Shown one piece after another: positions 17,889 through 27,481 of a DNA stretch of 64,000 nucleotides. The stretch spans positions 3,128,709 through 3,192,708 of the forward strand of contig CP043547.1 of NCBI GenBank assembly GCA_009664345.1. The letters are read 5' to 3'. The stretch's first letter is position 1. Each line of letters begins with the position of its first letter. A program made the translations under genes and the position numbers. The stretch is from Planctomycetales bacterium 10988 (GTDB lineage Bacteria > Planctomycetota > Planctomycetia > Pirellulales > Pb10988). The notes beneath the pieces are model-generated. The model did not search any database. It worked only from the letters and a program-made list of their open reading frames with translations, and had not been told where the DNA came from.

Positions 17889-19565
17889 ATGAAAGACATG
17901 AAGTTTTTCCGTATCGTATTATCCTCCGCCGGGCTGGCCATGATGGTCCAACCGGTTGCGTGGGGTCAGTTGACTCCACCAGCCCCACCGCAGATGGAAG
18001 CGGCCTCTTCCGCACGCCGCGTTGCCCCTCAAACGATCCATCAACCGACGTATGGGTATGCCGAAGCCCTCGAAGTTGATTCCACGCCCGCGATTCCGAC
18101 AGCTTTTGGCAGCGAATGCGGCTGCGAACCGGAATGTGAAACCGTTGGCTGTGATCCCACTTGTGAAAGTGTTGGTTGTGACCCGGCAGTCGGTTGCGGT
18201 TGTTGTGACGAAGAGAAGAAAAAGGCCCTCGCCGCTGCGGCTGCGGGTGCCCATAAAGGCGTTTACTATGCCAATGATTTCAGCTATTTGAAGGACCCTT
18301 GTTACAAAGGTTCCGAACTTGGCGATTCGCTCAAAGGCATGAAGATCAACGACTGGCTCACCATTGATGTCGGGGGTGAATACCGAGCGCGTTTCCATAG
18401 CGAACAAAATATGCGAGGTCTCGGCCTGACCGGTCGCGATGATGATTTCCTTTTGCATCGTAACCGCGTTTATCTGAACGCTAAAATTGGTGATCGTGCC
18501 CGTTTTTATGCGGAATATATCGACGCGGTCAGCTTCTATGAAGACTTCGGCCCTCGCCCGATTGAAGAGAATCGCTCCGATGTTTTAAACTTCTTTGCGG
18601 ACCTGACGCTGCTGGATGACTGCAAAGGAAAGTTGATCGGACGGATCGGTCGTCAAGAATTGCTCTATGGCGAACAACGTCTGGTTTCGCCCCTGGATTG
18701 GGCCAATACGCGTCGTACTTTCGACGGCGTCAAGTTAATGTGGCAAGGGAAAGACTGGAATGTCGACGGTTTCTGGACACGTCCGGTCATCGTGGATACC
18801 CACAACTTTGACAATCCCGACAATCAACAACAATTCTACGGGCTGTGGGCGACCTACAAAGGCTTCGAAAACGATCAACTCGACCTCTACTGGTTGGGTT
18901 ATGAAAATTCCGAGCTGAGCAACTTTGCTGTCCGCAACCGAACGCTCGGCACTTTCCATTATCAAACTGTCGGTGCTCGCTACTTGGCCGGGAAAGGCCC
19001 AACCCAAGCCTTGTTGCAAGGGGCCTACCAATTCGGGCAAAACGACGGAGAAAATGACCACTCCGCCGGGTTCTTCGTCATCGGTGCCGGGCATAAGTTC
19101 GAAGATGTCTCCTGGTCGCCGCAAGTTTGGCTCTATTACGATTGGGCCTCCGGCGATGCCGATAACCTTCCTTATAACCAACTCTTCCCGTTGGCCCATA
19201 AATACCTTGGGTTCATGGACTTCTTCTCGCGATCGAACATCGAAGATATCAACGCCACCTTGGCTTTGTCGCCGCATAAAAAGGTCAAACTCTTGGCTTG
19301 GTATCACCTGTTCTATCTGCAAGATGGGGACGACGTCGCCTACAATATTGTCGGTCGACCGATCAGCCCCGTGGCTGGAGGAAGCCAATACTTAGGGCAA
19401 GAGCTGGACTTGATTGCTCAATATACCTTCGGACCGCGATCGAACATCATCTTTGGTTACTCGCACTTCTTCACCGGAGATTGGTACGAAACCAACCCGG
19501 TGGCGAGCACGGGTTTCACCGGGGATGCGGACTTCTTCTATACCCAGTATACGTTGCAGTTCTAA
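17889..19565 (+). CDS. Outer-membrane beta-barrel porin, alginate-export-like, with Cys-rich N-terminus
   Basis: A 558-residue secreted protein with a signal peptide (MKFFRIVLSSAGLAMMVQPVAWGQ). From about residue 155 it resembles the alginate-export/AlgE-like beta-barrel family, including IGRQELLYGEQRLVSPLDW and an aromatic C-terminus ending in TLQF. Between them is a cysteine-rich segment at 77-106 with nine cysteines and a repeated CE(T/S)VGCDP unit. ATG 17889 is used; ATG 17898 is an alternative three codons later. It is divergent from nrtA, so it probably lets nitrate or nitrite through the outer membrane, which is inference from position. A terminator lies at 19621-19659. Confidence 0.82.
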   Translation: MKDMKFFRIVLSSAGLAMMVQPVAWGQLTPPAPPQMEAASSARRVAPQTIHQPTYGYAEALEVDSTPAIPTAFGSECGCEPECETVGCDPTCESVGCDPAVGCGCCDEEKKKALAAAAAGAHKGVYYANDFSYLKDPCYKGSELGDSLKGMKINDWLTIDVGGEYRARFHSEQNMRGLGLTGRDDDFLLHRNRVYLNAKIGDRARFYAEYIDAVSFYEDFGPRPIEENRSDVLNFFADLTLLDDCKGKLIGRIGRQELLYGEQRLVSPLDWANTRRTFDGVKLMWQGKDWNVDGFWTRPVIVDTHNFDNPDNQQQFYGLWATYKGFENDQLDLYWLGYENSELSNFAVRNRTLGTFHYQTVGARYLAGKGPTQALLQGAYQFGQNDGENDHSAGFFVIGAGHKFEDVSWSPQVWLYYDWASGDADNLPYNQLFPLAHKYLGFMDFFSRSNIEDINATLALSPHKKVKLLAWYHLFYLQDGDDVAYNIVGRPISPVAGGSQYLGQELDLIAQYTFGPRSNIIFGYSHFFTGDWYETNPVASTGFTGDADFFYTQYTLQF

Positions 19566-19620
19566 AGTCGATTCCGAAGTCACCATCACGACCTGGCTCG
19601 GTCGCGATCAAGCTACTTTC

Positions 19621-19659
19621 AAAACGCCGGGGAGGCTTCGTCCTTCTCGGCGTTTTTTT
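19621..19659 (+). terminator. Rho-independent terminator of the porin gene
   Basis: AAAACGCCG (19621-19629) pairs with CGGCGTTTT (19648-19656), with an inner hairpin and a run of seven T. It lies 55 bases after the porin stop codon. Confidence 0.85.
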
Positions 19660-20031
19660 GCTGAATGCACTAGTGTCTAATAATCAAGCAGTGTGCTTTT
19701 TTTCTGAGCATCTCCTCAACTTCCGTCCTCAACTCCATGAGCCTTTCTAGAAAACCTTTGTCGGTTAAGTTCTTGAGAAACTTACAGTTAGTTAGACGAG
19801 TCAAAAAAGGAATCAAAAAAATTACATTTTGGTTCGCTATCTGCATATTTAGCCTGGTTTGACAGAAGCTGTGCCTCAATCCTCTCTCATTTAACTGGCC
19901 ATTCTGATCTCATTATAGAAATCGCTCCCGATTTTGGGATGGAGGCATTCACTCGATCACCCACTTCCTCCCTCCACTCTCAAGATCTGTCTGATCGTAT
20001 GTCGTGACGAATAATCAAAGGATTCTAATTG
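19660..20031. other. Intergenic region upstream of the response-regulator gene
   Basis: About 370 bases, AT-rich in the first half, with no coding sequence or strong hairpin that I can support. It presumably carries the promoter of the regulator/kinase pair. Confidence 0.4.
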
Positions 20032-21546
20032 ATGACGGATTCGCCAGAGAGCCGCAAACGGAAGCACCGAATCCTTGTCGTCGATGATGATCCGCTCATC
20101 ACCTTGATGGTCCGGGACTTGCTCAGTTCCCAAAGCTTTGAGATCATCTCAGCGGCCAATGGTCAAGAAGGTCTTCGTTTCGTCAAGGAACGTCGTCCGG
20201 ATGTAGTTCTGCTTGACTATATGCTCCCTGATTTAGAAGGGCTGGAAGTCCTCAAACAAATTCGCGTCAAAGATGCTCGCCTGCCGGTCTTGTTTATTAC
20301 GGCTCAAGGAACGAGTGACATGGCGATTGAAGCGATGAAGCTTTGCGCTTTTGACTTCTTGCCGAAACCATTGAATCTAGATCGGCTGGAACATCAAATC
20401 TCTCAAGCGATTGAAAACCGCCGGTTGATGCGGGTTCCGGTTGAATTGCCTTGCAATCTCACGGAAAATAAACAGATCGGTGATCAACTCGTCGGCAACT
20501 GCGCCGCGATGCAAGAAGTTTATAAAGCGATCGGCCGCGTCGCATTACAAGATGTGCCGATCCTTCTCTATGGAGAGACCGGAACCGGGAAAGAGCTGGT
20601 CGCTCGCGCCATCTATCAACATGGCCATCGTGCCGAAAACCTCTTTTTGAAGGTTAGTTGTGCGGATTTCAGCGGGCCTTGGCTCGAAAGTGAACTCTTT
20701 GGCCACGAGGCCGGGGCCTTCCCTGGGGCGACTGAACAACGAGTGGGACGCTTTGAACAATGTGGCAACGGGACGCTGTTGATCGAGGAAATTTCAACGC
20801 TTTCCTTTAGTTTGCAAAGTAAATTGTTGAGAGTGATTCGTGATCGAAAATTTGAACGGGCCGGGGGAACCACATCGATTCAGACAGGTGCGAATGTGAT
20901 TCTGACCACCAGCGAGGCCCCGGAGGAACTGGTCGCGTCGGACGTATTACGCGAAGATTTGTATTACGCTCTGAGTGGTTTTATCCTGCGACTGCCACCT
21001 TTACGCGATCGAACCGAGGATCTTCCGCTTTTAATCGAACATTTTGTCAATCGATTTAGTAATATAGGACGTAGTTACGGGCCGGAAGTTGCCCGCGTTT
21101 CTCCGGAAGCAATGGAAATGCTGTTAGAGTATTCCTGGCCGGGGAATGTGGCGGAACTTCAAAGTGTCCTCAAACGAGCATTGATCGAAACCAAAGGCGT
21201 GATTCTCCTCTCTGATTACTTGAAAAACGCCCTGCAAGAAGGAATCGAGGACTCCTCCCTCTATCATGGGGAAGCGAACGCCGGGTCAGAACCTCCTCAA
21301 TCCTCTCGCTACCTGACCAATTGGCAAAGTTTCGTGGAGCCTCGTATTCAAGCCGAAACGGATACCCTTTACGCGGATGCCTTGTCGGAAATGGAAAACC
21401 ATCTTCTCAGCCTGATTTTGATTCAAACGAAAGGAAATCAAGCACAAGCAGCCCGCCTCTTGGGGATTACCCGAGCGAGTCTACGCAAGAAAATTCAAAC
21501 ACTCGGCTTGCAAATCGAACATATTGTCAATACGAAAGAAGACTAA
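20032..21546 (+). CDS. NtrC-type response regulator with altered GAFTGA loop
   Basis: A 504-residue protein with receiver, AAA+ and Fis-type helix-turn-helix domains. The receiver has D19/D20, phosphoacceptor D62 and K112. The AAA+ part has Walker A GETGTGKE (181-188) and the REDLYYAL and LPPLRDR motifs. Two key parts differ from sigma-54 activators: the loop is GAFPGA (228-233) instead of GAFTGA, and Walker B reads TLLIEE (248-253) rather than the usual L(F/L)LDE. The GAFTGA threonine contacts sigma-54, so this protein may not activate sigma-54 promoters; it could regulate sigma-70 promoters or act as a repressor. The C-terminal helix-turn-helix is normal (GNQAQAARLLGITRASLRKK). ATG 20032 is preceded by AAAGGA. 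It lies 135 bases upstream of a hybrid kinase, its likely partner. Confidence 0.9.
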   Translation: MTDSPESRKRKHRILVVDDDPLITLMVRDLLSSQSFEIISAANGQEGLRFVKERRPDVVLLDYMLPDLEGLEVLKQIRVKDARLPVLFITAQGTSDMAIEAMKLCAFDFLPKPLNLDRLEHQISQAIENRRLMRVPVELPCNLTENKQIGDQLVGNCAAMQEVYKAIGRVALQDVPILLYGETGTGKELVARAIYQHGHRAENLFLKVSCADFSGPWLESELFGHEAGAFPGATEQRVGRFEQCGNGTLLIEEISTLSFSLQSKLLRVIRDRKFERAGGTTSIQTGANVILTTSEAPEELVASDVLREDLYYALSGFILRLPPLRDRTEDLPLLIEHFVNRFSNIGRSYGPEVARVSPEAMEMLLEYSWPGNVAELQSVLKRALIETKGVILLSDYLKNALQEGIEDSSLYHGEANAGSEPPQSSRYLTNWQSFVEPRIQAETDTLYADALSEMENHLLSLILIQTKGNQAQAARLLGITRASLRKKIQTLGLQIEHIVNTKED

Positions 21547-21552
21547 GAGCCG

Positions 21553-21619
21553 GTGGTCAAAACTGCTCCGAACGAAATGGGCACACAAAGAAGGTGACCC
21601 TCAATTTACTTTTGACCCC
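21553..21619. repeat. Dispersed 67-bp inverted-end element, copy 2
   Basis: Begins GTGGTCAAAA (21553-21562) and ends TTTTGACCCC (21610-21619). In reverse complement it shares GTCAAAAGTAAATTGAG with the copy at 42865-42931 and has the same length. It starts six bases after the regulator stop codon; GAGCCG before it is also shared with the 42865 copy. Confidence 0.75.
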
Positions 21620-21681
21620 ACGCTAGAATCTTTCTAAATCCCTATCTTTTCTCTCTTTTCACTATCGAAAGGAGGCTCTTG

Positions 21682-24024
21682 ATGCCTCCCTCGCCAAAAT
21701 TATCACGCTTGGCCATCCAACAATCGCGTAAGTTTACAACCTTGTATATCCTTGCGTTGAGCATGATCGCGTTGTTGACGTTTTGTGGCTTCGGGATCAT
21801 TCAATATGTCATCTCGACCCAGGAAAACGATTCAAGCGTGATTAACTTGGCGGGTCGTCAACGGATGCTGAGCCAACGGATTTCCAAACTTGCGTTGCTC
21901 TTTCAGCGGGAAGCCCCTCAAGTTCCAAAAGCCTACCTTGATGAATTCGAAATCGCTTTGGAAAACTGGAAGACGAACCACGAAGGCCTTCGCGATCGAA
22001 AGGGGGAAATCGGCCTCGCCGGTGTCAACAGCTCCCAAGTCAAATCGATGTTTCAATCGCTGGATGCTTCTTATCTTCCTATGCGCGATGCAGCGGATGA
22101 GTTACTGGAACGCTTACGTTCCGGGAATGCCAACCCTAAAGAAATCAACACTCTCGTAGAAAAGGTATTGGAACAAGAACAACCATTTCTAACGGGGATG
22201 GATGAAATTGTTTTTCAATACGATGTTGAAGCAACTCAACGCGTCAGTAGCTTGAAACTGTTGGAAACCGCAGTGGTGGTCATCTCGCTCCTGGTACTGT
22301 TACTGGAAGGATTTTTTATCTTTCGTCCAGCGGTTCAGAAAATTCAATCTGGAGTTCAAAGTCTACAAGAAGCGAATGAGTTACTTGGTGAAGCCAAGGA
22401 GAAAGCTGAGTTCGCCAATCAAGCGAAGTCCCGCTTCTTGGCCAGCATGAGCCATGAATTACGAACTCCGATGAATGCGGTTCTCGGTTTAACCTCTGTT
22501 TTACTACGAAGTGAACTGTCAGATCGACAGAAAGAACTCATGAAAACGATTCATCGTTCTGCCCAAAACTTGATGAATCTATTGAACGATTTGCTTGATC
22601 TTTCCAAAGTCGAAGCCGGAAAAACGCTGGAACTGATCGAAAAACCTTTTGCCGTTAAAGTGTTGATCCAAGAGGTCGCTCAACTCTTTCTAATTCAAAC
22701 AGAGAACAAAAATATTGATTTACGTTGTGAAATCAGTAACCGAATTCCTGACACTTTATTTGGAGACACCAACCGAATTCGACAGATTGTCACCAATCTG
22801 TTAAATAACGCGATAAAATTCACAGACCATGGATCGATTGTAGTCGCCTTGGATGTATTTCATGAAACGGACGAAGAAATTGAATTGATTCTAAGTGTCA
22901 AAGACACCGGAGTTGGCATTTCGTTAGAAGATCAAAGGAGGGTCTTCGATACCTTTACTCAGGTCGATGAATCCATTGATCGCCGCTATCACGGAGCAGG
23001 TCTCGGATTGAATATCTGCGTGCGTATCATTCAAGCCATGCAAGGAGGATACGATTTAAGCAGCACCCCTGGCGTTGGCAGTGAGTTTCGTTTCTTCATT
23101 CCTCTCAGAAAAGCCCCGCAAGCGGACATTACTTCAACTCAACCTACAAACACGAACACAATCGTAGCTGAAGAACCAAAAGAGACAAGAAAATTACATC
23201 TATTGGTTGCCGAAGATAATCCGGCAAATCAAATGGTTGTGACAGAATATTTAAACCAACTGGGCCATTCTTGTAAAATGGTTCAAAACGGAATGGAAGC
23301 CAGTATGGTTTGTTTTAAAGAAGTCTTTGATTTAATCTTTATGGACATTCAAATGCCCTATATGGATGGCTTAACGGCTACCAAAAAGATTCGACAGCGG
23401 GAGCAAGAAGAAGGGCAACGACCTCGTATCATTGTTGCGATGACGGCACATGCCCGACCGCAGGATCGTCGTGATAGTGAACAGGCCGGAATGAATGACT
23501 ACATTACCAAGCCGGTTTCTTTTGAACAGATCACTACGTTGTTGGCTAAATATTCTCTCATGAAAGAGGCCGTTGAGACTCAAAACATTTCTGCCGATCA
23601 AAAGCCGCTGCCCACGGAACTTCCCACGGAAAAAACAGACGCTGCACCAAAAGCGGCCCTCTCGTCCGATGTTGGAAGTTCTTTATCTCGTTTGAAGAAT
23701 CGGCTTCCACTGTTAAGACGGTTGGCAACGGTGTTCTTTCAAGATGTACCTGGGCAGTTAAGTGAACTTCGACTTGCCTTAGATGCCCAAGATTGGAAAA
23801 AGGCGAAGTTCCATGCACATCGTATTCGCGGCGGAGCGGCACTCTTTTCGGCTCAAGAGACCATTGACCTGGCCTCGGCGTTGGAAGAGATGCTGGCTCA
23901 ACCTGCTGAACCAGCCGTGATTGAACATCAATTTCAACTCTTCGAAGCCTCTCTCGCAGAACTTAAAGAAACACTGTCAGATTTGTTAACCCCTTCTCCT
24001 TCAGAAGCGGTAGATTCCAATTAA
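21682..24024 (+). CDS. Hybrid histidine kinase with PilJ/NarX-like sensor, receiver and Hpt domain
   Basis: A 780-residue inner-membrane phosphorelay kinase. Two membrane segments (about 21-43 and 193-213) enclose a periplasmic helical domain starting with NLAGRQRMLSQR (55-66), the hallmark of the PilJ-type domain and similar to the nitrate-binding P-box of NarX. Then follow the dimerisation domain with H258 (SMSHELRTPMN), an ATPase domain (NLLNNAIKF, DTGVGIS, GAGLGLNI), a receiver with D555 (FMDIQMPYMDG) and an Hpt domain with H713 (AHRIRGGA). The likely relay is H258 to D555 to H713 to D62 of the upstream regulator. ATG 21682 has AGGAGG seven bases upstream; a TTG just before it is unlikely. 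Nitrate or nitrite as signal is inferred from the sensor motif and the nearby operon. Confidence 0.9.
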   Translation: MPPSPKLSRLAIQQSRKFTTLYILALSMIALLTFCGFGIIQYVISTQENDSSVINLAGRQRMLSQRISKLALLFQREAPQVPKAYLDEFEIALENWKTNHEGLRDRKGEIGLAGVNSSQVKSMFQSLDASYLPMRDAADELLERLRSGNANPKEINTLVEKVLEQEQPFLTGMDEIVFQYDVEATQRVSSLKLLETAVVVISLLVLLLEGFFIFRPAVQKIQSGVQSLQEANELLGEAKEKAEFANQAKSRFLASMSHELRTPMNAVLGLTSVLLRSELSDRQKELMKTIHRSAQNLMNLLNDLLDLSKVEAGKTLELIEKPFAVKVLIQEVAQLFLIQTENKNIDLRCEISNRIPDTLFGDTNRIRQIVTNLLNNAIKFTDHGSIVVALDVFHETDEEIELILSVKDTGVGISLEDQRRVFDTFTQVDESIDRRYHGAGLGLNICVRIIQAMQGGYDLSSTPGVGSEFRFFIPLRKAPQADITSTQPTNTNTIVAEEPKETRKLHLLVAEDNPANQMVVTEYLNQLGHSCKMVQNGMEASMVCFKEVFDLIFMDIQMPYMDGLTATKKIRQREQEEGQRPRIIVAMTAHARPQDRRDSEQAGMNDYITKPVSFEQITTLLAKYSLMKEAVETQNISADQKPLPTELPTEKTDAAPKAALSSDVGSSLSRLKNRLPLLRRLATVFFQDVPGQLSELRLALDAQDWKKAKFHAHRIRGGAALFSAQETIDLASALEEMLAQPAEPAVIEHQFQLFEASLAELKETLSDLLTPSPSEAVDSN

Positions 24025-25247
24025 TCTTCTTTTTTCTCACTAGTGTCGATCGGGTCAAAGAGGGCAAAGAGCGCGCAGGTGTTGAGGGCTAAACAGAGTA
24101 CTCCCATATAGAAGAGTGTAAAGACAATTCCTACGAACACGATACCAAGGTCCTCTTTCACATTTAGCTCATGAACATGAAAGTAGAAAGCAAAGAAAAG
24201 TAAAACTAAATAGAGAATAAGATAAACAGACTGATTTCCGTGAAAAATTCTTAAGCAAAATTGCTGGGATTCCAAGAGTTCGGGAAACATGATTCCATTA
24301 ATGGTCAGCATGGAAACACAAATTAAAGGAATGGCACCGATTGCAAAAATCGCTGAGAAAGTAAAGCCTAAATAAATACTAATAAAGAGAAAGAGATAGA
24401 GAAGAAAATTATAGACAATACAAATTTTCTCTTGAAGATTTAAATATCTTCTCGCCTTTGTAAAGAGAAAAGGGAAGAGGCTTAATGTTTCCAACGATTG
24501 AAGTGCTTGCAAAAACCAAGCATAACACTTTGCCCGAAGTGACCGATTCCTTGGCATCGAATGAACATAAATCGCTCTCCAACGGGCGATGGAAGGTCGT
24601 TTGTTTCTAGCTAACAATAGCCCTCGGCGAAAGTGACAAGACTCCGGCTGCCTACTCAAGAGCCCTTGAAAGAGGTCTTCTGCCTCTGCCCACCTTCCTT
24701 GAACAAGGGCAATCTCCGCAATCATCGACAAAATGTTACGATCATCGGGAAAGAGTTGTAAAGCATGGTCCAACACTTTTCTCATCTTGCGAGTATCTTT
24801 CGCACATAGATAAGCCACGCTTAACAAGGTAAAGTTTGACGTTTCAGTAGGATCGAAACGGATCGCTTGTCGAAAGGCGCCGATAGCGAGTTCAATTTGA
24901 GATCGGCGTAATAAAATGATTCCATGAAGATGGTGATAGCTGGAACAGAGAGGGTCTAAATAAAGTGCATGACGGATCGCTTTTTCTGCCTTGCGATCTT
25001 TGAGATGTGTCATTTGGTAGTGAGCCATGACATAGTAACCGAATGCCAATTCCGGCTCTTCATAAATGGCCCTGCGAATCGCCTCTTTGGCGGCTTGATA
25101 TTGTCGCTGTTCCAGAAAAGTCAGTCCGAGAATTGCATGAATGGCTCCATTGTGTGGATCATAGTGCAAGATTTTATGTGCTTCCCGAACAGCCTCTTGA
25201 TAGCGTTTTCGTTCTAGGAAAAATTGAATTCTTGAAAACTCATCCAT
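24021..25247 (-). CDS. TPR protein with C-terminal membrane segments
   Basis: A 408-residue protein whose first 240 residues are tetratricopeptide-type helical repeats (for example ALYLDPLCSSYHHLHGIILL and AIRFDPTETSNFTLLSVAYL). The C-terminal part has about four hydrophobic segments and is AT-richer than the rest. The TPR part therefore probably lies in the cytoplasm or periplasm next to the membrane and binds a partner protein. It converges with the hybrid kinase and overlaps its 3' end by four bases. No specific family was recognised. Confidence 0.8.
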   Translation of the reverse strand: MDEFSRIQFFLERKRYQEAVREAHKILHYDPHNGAIHAILGLTFLEQRQYQAAKEAIRRAIYEEPELAFGYYVMAHYQMTHLKDRKAEKAIRHALYLDPLCSSYHHLHGIILLRRSQIELAIGAFRQAIRFDPTETSNFTLLSVAYLCAKDTRKMRKVLDHALQLFPDDRNILSMIAEIALVQGRWAEAEDLFQGLLSRQPESCHFRRGLLLARNKRPSIARWRAIYVHSMPRNRSLRAKCYAWFLQALQSLETLSLFPFLFTKARRYLNLQEKICIVYNFLLYLFLFISIYLGFTFSAIFAIGAIPLICVSMLTINGIMFPELLESQQFCLRIFHGNQSVYLILYLVLLFFAFYFHVHELNVKEDLGIVFVGIVFTLFYMGVLCLALNTCALFALFDPIDTSEKKED

Positions 25248-25313
25248 TGCATAGCACCCAATCCCGCCAATCGCTCGTGATTCACTTTTTTCACTCTACC
25301 CTTGCTACGCGCG

Positions 25314-25344
25314 TAAAAAAAGGAGGCCCGAAAACGGCCTCCTT
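25314..25344 (-). terminator. Rho-independent terminator of the secreted protein at 25375
   Basis: On the minus strand AAGGAGGCC pairs with GGCCTCCTT around a 7-base loop (25320-25344) and is followed by seven T. It is about 30 bases past the stop codon. Confidence 0.9.
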
Positions 25345-25374
25345 GATGTTCGTTGTTGACGATCAGATGGTGGT

Positions 25375-27171
25375 TTAATACCCGGTGGCCGGCAAGCCAA
25401 GGGCGTGGAACCGATTGACGCGAGTTTGCCCGAAGTAGTAATTCACCCGAGCACCGATTTGCCAATCGTAGAATTCTTCATCATTGAGCGGGAAGACAGC
25501 TCCGACGGATGAACTGATGCAGTTCTCAATCAGAATCGTCGTTCCCACGGTGACATTCGTCTCTTCGACACTCTCGAAGTTGCCCACAATGATGTTTCCG
25601 GCAACCAGGGCATCACTATCGTCAATGCCTCCGGTGTGATGGATTTCCGCAAACGGGGCAATCCCGCTGATGAATCCGGTCGGATTTCCATACATCCAGA
25701 ACCCAATTTGCCCATCGAGGCTGTAATGAGAATTCGCTTCGACAAAGCCAATCTGTTGTAATCCGGTAAGGGTAGGATTGGCGAGGACCGGGCTCTCGTT
25801 GGCATCATAAGAATATTGTGCCCAGCCTTGAGCGAAGAACATCGGCATAGGTCGCCAAGCGAAAGCCAAGAACGGTTCGACCACCCACGATTCGTTTTCG
25901 ACGCGAACGAGTTCGGTCCCATCAGCGAACGAGACTTGAGTATCATCCGCAGTCGGGAAGTTCACTCCGAAACCCGCCGAGAAGTCCACTTGTTCATTCC
26001 CATAGAGTAAGCCTTTGAGAATCAGCTTAACATTCCCCAATTCCCCGGTTCGAGCGGAAAGATCGTTGGTAAACAGGTTGCTATCCAAAGTCGCCGCGAA
26101 AGGGACACGGAGTTCCAACGAAGCACATCCATTCAAGAAAGTCTTTTCAACCGACGGGGTAAAGCGACTTACGTCATAGCCGCCAAGGCCCAACTTCGCA
26201 TCATTAAAGTAATCGTATTGGAAATTCACACGATCACGAGGGCGAGGATTGTTGTCATCGCTGATGCGGGGGTTGCCGACATTTCCGCCGCTTCCTGGAT
26301 TGCAGGAACAAAGCACAATCGCTCCGACGGCCGGGTTGAAGACCATTACTTGGCTGGCAAAATCCAACGTCAAGGTATAAGTCGTAGTATTGATATCAAA
26401 CGGATCGGCACCGTTGGTTAAGACGCCCGTTCCCCCTTGATAGACAACCGGGCCTACCGTGGCATTTGGTCCACCGAAAGCGGCTTGAAACTGGGGCTGA
26501 AGAGCAGCGGTCGCACCGGCTGGTTCCAACAAAGTAATCGGATTCGGGGCAGGCCCAAACTCTCCCGGAGTCATCGCATCCGGCATCAAGAAGAAGACCT
26601 GTTCCGCACTTTGAATATTTAAAGCCGGAAGTCCAAACGATCCGTTGAACGTTGGAAAGGTATCGAAGGTCACAGGGCCGGTCGAGTTCGTGGGGCCTGA
26701 GGGAAAGAAATCCGGATAGACGAACGTTGTCGTCACGGTATTTCCAGTCAATGAAGCCGGGGTTGGGACAATGATCGAACCGCTTGTCCCGCAACTTCCG
26801 CCGAAGCTTCCCCCAAACATATTCGGGGTAAGATCATTCAAATTCATCGCGGGAACGCAAATGCCGGGATGGCTGATAGATTGCTGCACATTCGGAGGCA
26901 AAGGGGCATAAAAGGGATCACCCTCATAGACCACCGGAGGCATTCCTTGGCTGGGAGGCATTCCCGGACCGGAATCAGGAATAATAAACTCCTGGCCTTC
27001 GGTGATTTGCGGGGGAACCGGCGGAATCGCTGTTTCCATGGGCCCCGGTGGGGAAGGCGGTTGTGGAGTATAATAAGGGTCTTGTGCGGAAAGGGGATGC
27101 TGAAAGCCTAAAAGACTTCCGCCCACTAACCAGAGAACCGCCGTTGCGGGGAACCGTCGAAGACATCGCAT
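25375..27171 (-). CDS. Secreted beta-rich protein, probable outer-membrane barrel
   Basis: A 598-residue protein with a signal peptide (MRCLRRFPATAVLWLVGGSL, cleavage near LSAQ). A Pro-rich stretch follows (PYYTPQPPSPPGP) and then a Gly/Thr/Asn-rich beta region. The last 300 residues have alternating hydrophobic strands and end in YYFGQTRVNRFHALGLPATGY, which fits a beta-barrel. It looks like a lineage-specific planctomycete outer-membrane protein, but I cannot name a family. ATG 27171 was chosen because AGGAGAGG lies just upstream; the frame extends 31 codons further without a signal peptide. It has its own terminator at 25314-25344. Confidence 0.8.
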   Translation of the reverse strand: MRCLRRFPATAVLWLVGGSLLGFQHPLSAQDPYYTPQPPSPPGPMETAIPPVPPQITEGQEFIIPDSGPGMPPSQGMPPVVYEGDPFYAPLPPNVQQSISHPGICVPAMNLNDLTPNMFGGSFGGSCGTSGSIIVPTPASLTGNTVTTTFVYPDFFPSGPTNSTGPVTFDTFPTFNGSFGLPALNIQSAEQVFFLMPDAMTPGEFGPAPNPITLLEPAGATAALQPQFQAAFGGPNATVGPVVYQGGTGVLTNGADPFDINTTTYTLTLDFASQVMVFNPAVGAIVLCSCNPGSGGNVGNPRISDDNNPRPRDRVNFQYDYFNDAKLGLGGYDVSRFTPSVEKTFLNGCASLELRVPFAATLDSNLFTNDLSARTGELGNVKLILKGLLYGNEQVDFSAGFGVNFPTADDTQVSFADGTELVRVENESWVVEPFLAFAWRPMPMFFAQGWAQYSYDANESPVLANPTLTGLQQIGFVEANSHYSLDGQIGFWMYGNPTGFISGIAPFAEIHHTGGIDDSDALVAGNIIVGNFESVEETNVTVGTTILIENCISSSVGAVFPLNDEEFYDWQIGARVNYYFGQTRVNRFHALGLPATGY

Positions 27172-27412
27172 CGCTAACCTCTCCTTGGCAAGCACTAGTT
27201 TGCGTCGTCGGAACCAAAGCAAATCGCTTTGTCTAGACTTCCTACGTTCCGACCTATTCGGCAAGTCCCCGCGTAGAAGCTACCAACATCTGGCAGACAC
27301 ACTTCTTCCACGGGTCGCACTGGTAACTCACCTGAAGAACCTAAAGAGCAGGGGAATTTTCTCGAACTCAATCCGTCCATCCAAGAAATCTCACAACTAA
27401 CTCTAAATGCCA

Positions 27413-27481
27413 GTGATCAAAAAAACCTTTGAAACCAGGTCAATCCCTGGAAAAGGTGATTCACGATCTACTTTTGACCAC
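27413..27481. repeat. Dispersed inverted-end element, copy 3 (69 bp)
   Basis: Ends are GTGATCAAAA (27413-27422) and TTTTGACCAC (27472-27481). In reverse complement it begins GTGGTCAAAAGTAGAT and has CACCTTTTCCAGG in the middle, the same core as the copy at 13472-13538. Confidence 0.75.
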
